A stretch of 64,000 bases of DNA from Luzula sylvatica (taxonomy: Eukaryota; Streptophyta; Magnoliopsida; Poales; Juncaceae): the NCBI GenBank assembly GCA_946800325.1, contig OX326957.1, positions 23,127,554-23,191,553 on the forward strand. Direction: 5' to 3'. A program made the position numbers and the translations under genes. This document shows positions 48,641 to 59,449 of the stretch, in pieces. Position 1 is the stretch's first letter. Every line of letters begins with the position of its first letter. The notes under the pieces were generated by a model that was not told where the DNA came from, ran no database searches, and was given only the letters and a program-made list of their open reading frames with translations.

Positions 48641-50090
48641 GGGCGGTTCCGTTGAGATCTTATTTCGAATCCTTATTTTGAGTCCGAATATGAGCCATTG
48701 ATTCGATCGTGATGAGTGGCTGAGATTTATTCCTAAATATAACATTTGCATCCTAATTAATTTTTATGGTCAAATAAATAACCTGCCCGGATTTCATGAC
48801 CTGGCTCCACATGTTTACAACATAGTATTTCCATTTATTATTTTTCCTTGTTTGCAACACATTGTTTCCATTTATACATGCACGCACATATTTTTGCTCA
48901 AAACTATTGAGTTATTATTCTCTTGTCTGCATAGTAAAGATTATATTGCAGAGGTTATTTCACCTATCTTTCTCCCTCCACTGAATATTTTTATCGATCA
49001 ATTAACCAAGATTCAAGTAAACTCTCTCACCTGGTGAGGAGGAGAAAAACTAGAGTTATTTTAATTTTATGTTTTCAACTTATTTGAATGTTGTTGATGT
49101 TTTAAGAATATTGTTGAGAATTTTGGACAAGTAAAAACAAGAATCTATATTTTTGTTGCAAGAATTACTCGAGTGAGTGAATGTATTTGATTGAATGTGG
49201 TTCACTTTTTGTTCGGTACTGACTGGTACGAAACTAAATATCATTTGTTAAAAACAAAATTAAGATTTCATTTTATGTTTCATTGGTCTAATTTTGGTCG
49301 AATTATCTTAAACCATCATTTACTTTTTGGCCGAGTTATATGAAACATCGTTACAGAAATCATTAGAAAATATTTTAACTAGCAAGTTATGTTCACCAAA
49401 ATATCTGTACAAGTAACTAAATACTCAATCTCAAACAAGAATACCAATTAACTTAAACTCTATTATTCACAAGTTTGCAATGCATATTCAAAAGATTGTC
49501 GACATTACAAGACAAACAAATTTACAAGACTAACAAATTTACAGTTTAATCTCTCAATTTAAAAAGCATCACAAGATTGTCGACATGTGTTCGATTCTCG
49601 TCATGTGCACCCATTCTCGTCTGATTCTAACTTCTACATACCTGCAAATCATAAAATATTCAATCACTAGAAAGTAGAAATAGAGTATTTTACTCTTATT
49701 ATAGACCATAATCTTATTGTACATACTTAAATCCAAGTATCATTTCTCTTTACATAAACTAAGTGAAACAAAATCATAATAATTTCTCCCCTGATTAACC
49801 AATCTGCATTAAGAACAAGCAAAATTTAAACATTTGGCTTTACTTTTCCTTAACCGAATAAATGGAGAAGCACATAATTAAAAAAGTGATTAAAGTAGTA
49901 TCCTGTAGAGATTTGAGGGTATGGGTCCTGAAAAGTAGTATCCTGAAAAGTTGTTACTAGTCATACCACGACTTTGGGCCTGAATGAAAGCCAATCAGAC
50001 CCGCAGTGGTGTTATACACCACGCACTATTTACCCGCTATCAACCACGCACTACCATATATACATTATGCTCTAAATGTTTGTGCACAAC
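48639..50090. other. Non-coding region beginning with a TIR-like end; no gene recognised
   Basis: It begins GGGGGCGGTTCCGTTGAGAT directly after (TA)n, like the other microsatellite-lodged elements, but I could not find the inverted partner. The rest is AT-rich; 'acaagattgtcgaca' words recur near 49490 and 49570. No frame resembles a known family. Confidence 0.4.
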
Positions 50091-50215
50091 ATTTTTCATG
50101 ATGATCATGAAAGTTTGTGCACAACATTAAATGCACAAATCTCGATGCAAATTCAATGGTGAAAAAACATTAAGTACAAAATGTTGGTACTTAATTAAGT
50201 AGTTTAGTCTCCCTC

Positions 50216-50216
<1 letters not shown>
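50091..50216. mobile_element. Right half of a family 1 MITE
   Basis: Matches the right half of the 2086-2290 element almost base for base ('tttcatgatgatcatgaaag', 'cacaaatctcgatgcaaatt', ending 'gtttagtctccctc'); the left half is missing. (TA)n follows. Confidence 0.75.

Positions 50217-50250
<34 letters not shown>
50217..50250. repeat. (TA)n tract at the left edge of duplicated block B
   Basis: TA run; the sequence shared with block A begins at its end. Confidence 0.95.
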
Positions 50251-50253
<3 letters not shown>

Positions 50254-50549
50254 TTTTCTTAATTGGACTAAAGTCGTCTGTTTGTGGGTCTCATGGATCC
50301 GGCTTCTGCATTTCATGGGAATCAGATATTTTGAGGAAATGAATGGTGGAAATAGTTTTGGTAAGTTATGGATGTAATGCTCCCAAATAACGAGTGGCCA
50401 GCTAGCTACTACGATCCTTTAATCTGCGGAAATAAATATATAAAAGCATGTTAATATCAACCATTCTCGCGCATTCTGTCTTTTCCTGTTCCATCCTATT
50501 AATTTCCCGACCGATCATGGCCACTTCTGCCAAATTCAATGAATACACT

Positions 50550-51225
50550 GGAGAGAAAACAACTTTATGTGCCTTGAGTGGATGATAGAGAATAGCAACC
50601 TAATGCTTGGAGAATAGCAACCTAATGCTTGAGTGGATGTAATGCTCCCAAACAAAATTGCCATCTATGCTCAACACAAGTTGAGACGGCCGATCACCTA
50701 TTAACCGAATGTCCATACACCATTCAAGTTTGGAGAATAGTGGAAAGAACATTGAATACACAATCACAATTCACGCCAACACAAGGTATACAAACATCTT
50801 GGGCGACAAATCGGTTAAAAGTGGAGAAAGAAACGAGAAAAGAATGGGACAAGATTTGGGCGGCAATATTATGGTCAATATGGAAAGAAAGAAATTCGCG
50901 CATATTCCGAAACCAAACAAATCCCCCGACTGTGACGGCAAGAAAGGTGATGGAAGAATTAGAAATATGGACGGGTATATCATAGGTAGTGCGGATATAA
51001 AATTTATTGGGTTAGATTTTACTTTTCCAAACACATTGTAAATATTTTCTTACATTTATATTAGACCGAATACCGATTTGGTATTCCTTCAAAAAAAAAA
51101 AAAAAAAAAGCAACCTAATGCTTGGAAATAAATACTATTGTTGACTATGACTCTGACTACCAAATCCAGTGAATATTTTGGAGCCACTTCCTCTCAATAA
51201 CGTGAGAAATCAAATCAAATCATCA
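50550..51225 (+). pseudogene. 5-FCL exon 3 fragment, split by a LINE tail
   Basis: 50550-50615 ('aactttatgtgccttgagtg' region) and 51109-51225 ('gtgaatattttggagccact' region) align in order with exon 3 of the intact cyclo-ligase (36026-36181), around the ELYVPRVEDKNSN and NSMNILEP codons. A 5'-truncated LINE lies between them. Stops and indels are present in the frame, and no other exon is recognisable nearby. It is positioned 5' of DUF247 copy 2, mirroring the cyclo-ligase to DUF247 order of 35-43 kb. Confidence 0.7.
50634..51108 (+). mobile_element. 5'-truncated LINE tail (zf-RVT end plus poly(A))
   Basis: The coding part (to 50985) reads NCHLCSTQVETADHLLTECP and WAAILWSIWKERNSRIF, the C-terminal zf-RVT region of a plant LINE ORF2 related to but distinct from 12798-16163. 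It is followed by a 3' UTR and poly(A), 51091-51108. Target duplication AGCAACCTAATGCTTGG is at 50594-50610 and 51109-51125, with an extra partial copy at 50616-50631. The 5' junction contains locally copied filler (see findings). Confidence 0.85.
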
Positions 51226-51285
51226 TGAGTGTGGTAATGATTTTTTGTACTTATTTTTATTTACTTTCTTTTCGAGGGGGGATTT

Positions 51286-52113
51286 CTATGTTGCACCGAT
51301 ACGAATACGAGTATCGTCTCGTATCCGATGCGATACGGTTACGGCAATACGACATTTCTTAAAAATTCTAGAATACGATACGTAATATATGTATATTATT
51401 TAATATTATTTTAATATAATGAATATCTATATATATTTAAATAATTTTATTAAATTATTATAAAAATTAAGACGTTGTAATATCGATTTGGATATTTTAG
51501 GAATAAATAAAATAAAAAATATGTGATGTAAAATACTATTGAATAGTAAAAGTATCGGGTATTTTTAAATTGGACAAAAAATCAAAAAAACAATGGGTCA
51601 GTCGTGTATATTATTTATAAAAATATGTGATGTATATTATTTATTATAATATTATAATATCATGTATTATTTATTTTTAATATTTTTATAATAGCTTAAT
51701 ATATATTAATTATTTATTAAATTATAGAAATTTAAAAAATAAAACTAAAGGGTATAATGGTTATTTTAAAAAAAACATAATAAAAAGATAAGGGGTTTTT
51801 GAGAGAATCTAAAAAAATTAGGGGATTTTTGAAGAAGCAAAAAATTTAGGAGGTTTTTGAGGGAATCTTAAAAAGATAGAGGGTTTTTTAAAAGTACAGG
51901 GGGTTTTTCAGAATTTTCAGAAAAGTTGGGGGTTTTTGTGCAGAATTCCCCTATCTAGCACAGTCGCCAAGAGTGATAAGCTATGTTGCGCGGATACTCC
52001 AAAAAACCTAATTTAGCCGTAACGCCGTATCCGTATCGTATCCTAAATCATATGTTAAATTGTTTTATCACCATATCTGATACGCGTCGCCGTATCGGCG
52101 TATCCCTGCAACA
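51286..52113. repeat. GTATCC-family repeats (half copy at 51286-51385, full copy at 51984-52113)
   Basis: The full copy starts TGTTGCGCGGATAC and ends GTATCCCTGCAACA and is the counterpart of 20581-20703. The half copy starts TGTTGCACCGATACGAATAC and lacks a matching right end. AT-rich DNA lies between them. Confidence 0.55.
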
Positions 52114-53041
52114 CAGGTGATAAGGTCATGGGGGACATTATCTTGTCCCTGATATGGTCATGGCTATCATTATCTTGTCATTGTCTAATAATTGCATATT
52201 GATTTTGTTTATAATTTTCAAGTATATATAGTTTTCAAATTTTTAATGGTATTTTATTTTGAACAATAATATATTTTTAGATAATGAATAATTGTTATAT
52301 CCAAAACATAATTCCAAAATAAAACCTCAATATGGAATATAGAATATTTCTTTTGTTGAGACATAATTTACCCCTTTCCGATATTATATTTAATTTGTTA
52401 TTATTCATTTTTATGATATAATTGCCTCTCATAATATTCTCTTTTAAATAGGAAATTCCACCAAATTATCTATATCCTAATTAACATACTTCATTGACAT
52501 GATAATTAACTATAATTAAAAATTAATTTGTATGAATTAAGAATTGTTAATCTTAATTAATTATTAATTAGTGATATTTGTTAATCGTCGTGTTAATTAA
52601 AATAGAGAAATTTTCAAAAAAACCCCTATCTTTTTTGGATATTCTAAAAAAATCCCTATCTTTTTGGAAACTCCAAAAAAATTTCTCTACCAAACTTTTA
52701 TTTTCAAATACCCCTATGGGGTTAAAATTAATCATGAATGGTGTTAAAAAAAAATTAATTATGAGCTCCTAATCGCACGTCCTCAAACCAGATATCATGT
52801 GTGGTACGCGTGCGTCGCCCTCAATTAACATCCCACGTAAGCATGATTCAATCAGCATGTCTGGGGGGATTTTCAGGGGCAAGACATAATTTCCCTTTTC
52901 TTTTTCACGAAGGCACAGTCACTTCTGTCCAGTTTAGGATTCCATTTTCCACTTATTTACGCGCAATCTAGACCCATCTTAAACCTGTACACTCAAGTCT
53001 GTCTCCCCATTTTCTCCTCAATCAACACCATTAAGGTCTGG

Positions 53042-54566
53042 ATGGAAGCGATGGAAGAATTAGATTTGGAGCGAGGTTGGCAAACTTGGAGAGATGAAGG
53101 TCGGAAAGATGTCGAGCTTAATTAATTATTAACTGTATTACAGTCCATTATATAGACTAATCGGTTATTTTGTTAATTTTTTAGGAGGGAATGATAGTTT
53201 GATGAGTTCGATGCGTGAGAAGCTCGACGCGTTACCGGAAACCGGTGCAAACGGTGCGCAGAAGTGCACGATTTTCCGGGTTCCCGAAATCATTCGAAAG
53301 AGTAAGCCGCACTACCTGTTTGATCCTGTCGTAGTTTCTATCGGGCCTTACCATCGGGACAAAAAACATCTTAATGCTGTGGAAGAGAAGAAGTGGCAGC
53401 TTCTTCGAGATTTCCTTGCCCGAGCGAAAAACTTTAGTTTGGAGACGTACATTACGGAGATGAGGGCGTTAGAGGAACCAGCACGGAGGTGCTATAACGA
53501 AACCATTTACATGGATAGTAATTCCTTTATCGAGATGATGATATTGGACGGGTCGTTTATTCTTCAATATCTGTTTTACGAGAATATAGCATTAGAAACC
53601 CGCGCGCTTTATGAGGATGCTGGTTGGATAAATTCTTTGATCATATCGAACGATTTGATCATGATTGAAAACCAAATACCTTTCTTTATTTTAGAGAGGA
53701 TGTACCTCTTTTTTTTCGGCCAGGCGTTCACTCCGGAAGATATGGCAAGTATAAGTGGTCGGCTCGTAAGTCAATTAGTGTCGACCAAGATACCGCCACC
53801 TCCGAAAAAAATCTATCATTTACTCCATCTATGCCACCATTACATTGTTCCGGCTCACATGCATAGACAGGATGACGAACCACCGATTAATCCAACTAAA
53901 CCAAAAAATAAGAATCGGTTTTGCTTCCCTTGTATGCCACGGCGATTTCAAAAGTTGATCAAGACATGCCTACTCTTCGGAAAGCATCACAAGACTTACC
54001 CCAATTCTTGCCGATCTCTTCCGTGTGCTACCGAATTGCAAGCAGCGGGAATTAGGATTAAAAAAAAGAAACTGCCATGCGATTTTACGGACATAACTTT
54101 TCGATCGGGCGTGCTGGAGATTCCAGTTCTTCATATTGAAGACAGCACAATCGTGTCAATTATGAATCTCGTCGCCGTGGAACAAGGATTCAGGGAAGTG
54201 CCGAAACTAATCTCAACATATAGTATGTTCTTTGACGCGCTAGTGAACACGGCAAACGATGTAATGATACTGGATAGTCAGGGTATAATTGACAATTTGA
54301 TCTCCGGCGAGGAAGCGGTGGCCCTTTATTTTAACCAATCGGGTCTCTATGTTACGGTACGGGACGACCATTTTCTTGTTGGGTTGTTCAAGAAAATAAA
54401 CAAGTATTGTGACTATAAAAAACACAGATACAGGGCGAAGTTAATGCGAGATTACTTCAACAACCCTTGGTCCATGCTCTCGCTCACTGCAGCGATCTTT
54501 CTCCTTCTTCTCACCTCTACACAAACCTTTTATTCGGCATTGTCGTACCACCGCCCTCCTCAGTGA
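53042..54566 (+). CDS. DUF247 family membrane protein, copy 2
   Basis: Proposed exons 53042-53099 and 53185-54566, 479 aa, same 85-bp intron and phase as copy 1. All family blocks are present: VVSIGPYHRDKK, NDLIMIENQIPFFILERM, SIMNLVAVEQGF, and the C-terminal NPWSMLSLTAAIFLLLLTS anchor. Compared with copy 1 there are about 11 replacements, five of them within ~35 residues after the VVSIGPYHR motif (KKHLNAVEEKKWQ, SLETYITEM) and one in exon 1 (TWRDE for TWSDE). I count a similar number of silent changes. The upstream flank lacks 39 bp present in copy 1 (just before the first ATG). Function unknown; it is probably anchored in a membrane by its tail. Confidence 0.9.
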
Positions 54567-55062
54567 TGGCTTATTGCCCTTGCTTGTGTTCATTATTATT
54601 TTGTACTTGTATTTTTTTCCTTCATTTGTTTGGGGGTGTGTATGCTGTTTTATCACATGTCTACCTAAATTTGTAATTTGGGACATAATGAACCATAATT
54701 TGTGGTTGTGTTATTATTTATTTGCCTGTGCTACTTTTCTATATTCATTTTCGTTGTAGTTATTATTGATTGTTGAAGGTATTTAATATGCCCTCACAAC
54801 TCTTCTCCCATTTTGATGCGGATTCCGGGAACGATTAGTGGAGAGTAATTAGCAATTCAATTAACACAGAACACAAATTAAGTCTTAATTCCAATATATC
54901 AATAAAATTGCGTGTTAATTAATTGTTAATCTATTTTTACATATAAAATTGATGGTAATTAGATTACTAATTAATCACATTAATTCTTCTCGAAATCCGC
55001 ATAAAACAAATATGAGAGGAGTTGTGGAGCAAAGTAAAATTTTCAATGATTTTTCTAGTGTG

Positions 55063-55166
55063 TTGAGCTATGTTTCGTGATACTTCAAAAAACAGATTGT
55101 ATTCATATTGCCGTACTCGTATCGTATACGAAACTTTTGAAAAAGTATCTTATCGATGTATCCATG
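55063..55166. mobile_element. Small repeat element of the GTATCC family (orthologue of 23657-23775)
   Basis: Same position relative to DUF247 as in block A; carries 'gccgtactcgtatcgtatac' and ends 'tgtatccatgcaaca'. Confidence 0.5.
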
Positions 55167-55210
55167 CAACATAAGTGTTGAGCATTCGCTTGAGTTTTTC
55201 CATGAGTTTG

Positions 55211-55406
55211 GTACTTAGGACTTTTTGACCATTAGATTTATTTTGAGATTTATGATTTCTAATGATATTTATATTCATCATTAATGATTTTCATAAATGT
55301 TTGTGTTCATCATTAAATGCACGAATTTCAAAACTAATTCAATTGGCAAAAATTCCTAAATATCAAACTCATGATACTTAATTAAGTATCTTAGTCATCC
55401 TCATAA

Positions 55407-55446
<40 letters not shown>
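55211..55446. mobile_element. MITE (family 1 variant) followed by (TG)n, block B only
   Basis: Left 'catgagtttggtacttagga' pairs with right 'cctaaatatcaaactcatg', continuing to 'gatacttaattaagtatctt' and 'cctc'. (TG)n with GC/GA interruptions covers 55408-55470. At the equivalent place block A carries (TA)n. Confidence 0.65.
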
Positions 55447-55451
<5 letters not shown>

Positions 55452-57379
55452 GCGTGTGAGAGTGTGTGCGTGACAAGTACTAGGACAATACCAGCCGTGC
55501 CTTGTGAATTTTTATTTTTATTTTGCATATATGCTTTAAATTAAACACAATCAAGCAAGCCTAACAGTTTAATTAAGTTTCAGATAATTTTGCAATATAT
55601 AAATAAATATATATATTTTGAAAGTTTGTAGTTTTTCGGGGAAACAAAAAAATGCCAATAAAAGTTTACTTCAAATAATTTTATTTGTCTTACTTGACAA
55701 CGATAATCAATGACAACCGAAATGACTCTCGGCTTTCAAAGATGAAATTTTGGTCATTGGCTTTACGATCACAGTGATGATAAGAACCATTTTTGATTCC
55801 TCGGGGTTTTCCCCCCGAATTGATGGCGTGATAATGGTATACATCACATCAACAAATTCCCTCAACTTTTTCCCCGAATTAATGACGTGATAATGATCTG
55901 CCATGTTAACAAACTCATGCTCAATCTCTCTGGCTGATTCTAAGCACGTTGCCTTTTTTCCCTTTTTTTTTGTAGCTCTATCTTCCCGACCACTCGCACT
56001 CTCTTCCTCCCCGCTCGCCTCGCCTCGCCTAGGGTTTATTCCCACTCTCTCTTTCACTCACACTACGAAATGCTTGGCCGAGAGTGGCATATTCCCCGAA
56101 TATGTTCTCCAATGACAATAGGAACACGGCTCGAGAGAATTTTCTCTTTCGGTTCTTTTCTTATTTGCTTTCCTTTGCTTGGTTTGAGAAAACCTAGAAC
56201 CGCATGTTCGTCTCGTCTTTGGAATGTATATTCGCTTACTTTAAAACTCAAGAAGATAAAACTTTTATTTCTTTATCAAAAGAATTGATGTTTGATTGAT
56301 TGAGTCTGGGGCTTGATTAGGATTTATTTTGAGTGATTGGGGGTTAAATCGGCTAGAATGAAATTTAATTGATTGTTTTAATTGACCAATTCACAATAAT
56401 TGGAATGATTGTGAAATTGGATTGGGCAGTTGGCACTAATTGGTATGAGTGAGTATTATTTTATTTATTTTGAAAAATATAGAGAGTGCTCGTAAATTTT
56501 TCATCTATAAATTTTTAAAAATTGATATCATTTCTATAAAATTAGAACTTCAAAAAAGAAATTATAAATCTTAATAGGTCCTTTTATGCTAATATCTTAC
56601 AAAAACTCGTACAACCATCAAATTAGAAAATGAAAGCCTACTATATTTCTAACTAGAAAAAGACCACTGAAAAAACCCTCATTAAATCCACAGAAAAACA
56701 CGAAATTAACAAGAAACAGTCGAAATCCAAGAGAGGAGAAAGGAGAGAGGACGACGCGTAGGGTTTGATCTCGGCCCTAATTTTAAAAAACTTGAAATAC
56801 AAAGGGGGGAAGTTAATTGTGTTATTAATTAGGGTTAAGTTTGTGTTAGTTATTTCATATTTGTTAATTAATCTGTGTATTGATGACAAAATTTATGATA
56901 GTTGGTTAATTAATTTGTTATTATTATTGTTAATTAAATTACTAATTATCGTGTTAATCGAAGAGATAGTTACGATGTTTAATTAATTAGATATCTAATA
57001 AGCTTGTTAATTGTTAATTTGAATCCATTAATTATCTTAACATATTAATCTATAAATACAGGATTAATTATAACATTAATTTGATTTACCTATTTTTTTT
57101 CCAAATGATCTTTTCTACTAAATGCCTTAGTTACAATATGTCTGACAGGCCATAATCATTAATCAGTAATTCAGTTAATCAGTAGCGAAACATGATTGTT
57201 TATATATGGGGAGATCTATAAATTGAATAGCACCCTCTCCCAATTAACAGGATAATGTCATGATAATTCCATCAACAAACTCATGAGAAAAGTAGAGGGC
57301 AATAGTGCTCATCTCAACATAGTTAAAACATAGGACCAAGTTGACAAAATAGTTAGTTTTCTCTAATATCTCCAATTGT

Positions 57380-58810
57380 TCTCCCTTTAAAGAGGGGGTG
57401 TTTTTGAGCTCCCACATCGAGCCACCTCATCTTTGATTTTCTATTACATATATTAATATTTATATAATTTTCATATTTATTTTATGATTTGATTATATCC
57501 ATTAATTTATATCATGTATCCATTAATTTATATCATGTTTTACCCATTTAACCATTTAATAATTTATTTTATGATCTTTATATCATGTTCTACCTTAATT
57601 ATATTAATATTTATATCATGCTTATTTTATGATTTCATATTTATTTTGTGATTTGATATTCATTAATTTAAATCATGCTTTATGCATTTAATAATTTTTT
57701 CATATTTGTTTTGTGATATTCATTAATTTATTTTTATGATATGATTTCGTATTTATTTTTGTGATTTCATTAATTTATATCGTGCTTTACGCATTTAAAT
57801 AATTTTCATATTTGTTTTGTGATATTCATTAATTTATTTTATGATATAATAAATTTTTCATATTTGTTTTGTTATATTCATTAATTTATTTTATGATATG
57901 ATTTCATATTTGTTTTGTGATATTAATTAATTAATTTTATGATATGATATGATTTTTTAATTTATATCATGCTTTACGCATTCTCCCTTTAAAGAGGGGA
58001 TGTTTTTGAGCTCCCACATCGAGCCACCTCATCTTTGATTTTCTATTACACATATTAATATTTATATAATTTCTATATTTATTTTATGATTTGATTATAT
58101 CCATTAATTTATATCATGTATCCATTAATTTATATCATGTTTTACCCATTTAACAATTTAATAATTTATTTTATGATCTTTATATCATGTTCTACCTTAA
58201 TTATATTAATATTTATATCATGTTTATTTTATGATTTTTAATAATTTATTTTATGATTTCATTTTTATTTTGTGATTTGATATTCATTAATTTAAATCAT
58301 TCTTTATGCATTTAATAATTTTTTCATATTTGTTTTGTGATATTCATTAATTTATTTTTATGATATGATTTCATATTTATTTTGTGATTTCATTAATTTA
58401 TATCGTGCTTTACGCATTTAATAATTTTCATATTTGTTTTGTGATATTCATTAATTTATTTTATGATATAATAAATTTTTCATATTTGTTTTGTGATATT
58501 CATTAATTTATTTTATGATATGATTTCATATTTCTTTTGTGATATTAATTAATTTATTTTATGATATGATATGATTTTTTAATTTATATCATGCTTTACG
58601 CATTTAATAATTTTCATATTTGTTTTGTGATATTCATTAATTTATTTTATGATATTATATCAAATTACACATTTAATAATTTTCATATTGGTTTTATGAT
58701 ATTTTTCTGTAAACATAACAAATAACAATTAATAAGTGAATACATAATCTTTTATCCAATACAAACAATTACATTAAAAATCCGCAGCGAAGCGCGGACA
58801 AATTTCCTAG
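57380..58810 (+). mobile_element. Helitron, 1431 bp, with tandemly duplicated 5' half
   Basis: It starts TCTCCCTTTAAAGAGG at 57380 and ends with hairpin TCCGC-agcgaagc-GCGGA (58781-58798), 'caaatttc' and CTAG at 58807-58810. The first ~600 bp are repeated from 57982, giving two Helitron-type starts in a row. Inside are about ten copies of 'catatttgttttgtgatatt' and 'cattaatttattttatgata'. The paralogous site at 33590-33600 is uninterrupted: sequence before 57380 and after 58810 continues as one piece there. Non-coding, so non-autonomous. Confidence 0.8.
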
Positions 58811-59276
58811 TGTTATTTAAAACTCCCAAAGAAATGTGGAATCATGTTTGTTCTACAAACTGTATATATTAATATTGTTGAGTTATGATTAGACATACTT
58901 ATACAAAAATAATTTTATTATGTTGTCAATCATCGAAGTGGCGTGACCATAGTCAGTTATTAAAAAATATATATATATATTATGTTAAGTACAATAAAAT
59001 TTTATATATATTTTTTTCAACTCATCAACAGTTATTAAAAAAAAATTACTCTGCTCCAAAATGTACCTGCCGTATTCTCCATATTAGTACTATTGCATTT
59101 AATTAACGTGATAATTAGAACATATCATTAAATATTCATTACAATTTATTCAAATTTATGAATTCGAATAAATATTAATTATGTATTAAGTTAATAGCTA
59201 ACGTGTACTAATTATCATTTTAATTATATATACTAATTAGAACATAGAGGATGTTACGGTAAAATCTGGGGAAATA
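58811..59276. other. Flank of block B and dispersed repeat; no gene
   Basis: 58811-58960 continues the spacer homologous to 33605-33760. A short (AT)n lies at 58967-58981. About 59110-59280 is the inverted copy of 30280-30460. No coding sequence seen. Confidence 0.5.
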
Positions 59277-59440
59277 TATCATATTTTCAATCTCTCAACA
59301 AAAGTTGAGAGGTTTGCTCTCCACTTTTCAAAAGTCGAGAGGTTTGTTAATTGTAATTAAATCTGTTTAAGAATTCTCGACTTTTCAAAAGTCGATCATT
59401 TTAACATCTCTAGACTTTTGAAAAGTCGAGGGTGTTATTT
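59277..59440. repeat. Cluster of GACTTTTCAAAAGTCGAG hairpins
   Basis: Four perfect or near-perfect palindromic words: 'ctctcaacaaaagttgagag' (59281-59301), 'cacttttcaaaagtcgagag', 'ctcgacttttcaaaagtcga' and 'gacttttgaaaagtcgag'. They lie just left of the CACTA array. Confidence 0.6.
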
Positions 59441-59449
59441 CCGGAATTA

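Larger units (their letters stand above)
50251..57379 (+). repeat. Segmental duplication, block B (pair of 19922-25754)
   Basis: Same order and orientation as block A, with a complete DUF247 gene. It retains about 1.2 kb (50455-51630) missing from A, which holds the cyclo-ligase fragment. Local differences include the MITE/(TG)n insert at 55211-55446, ~70 bp near 57180-57245 absent from A, and a 39-bp deletion at 53036. The non-coding parts 51230-53000 and 54800-57379 hold AT-rich DNA, GTATCC-family repeats and no further gene. Confidence 0.9.
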
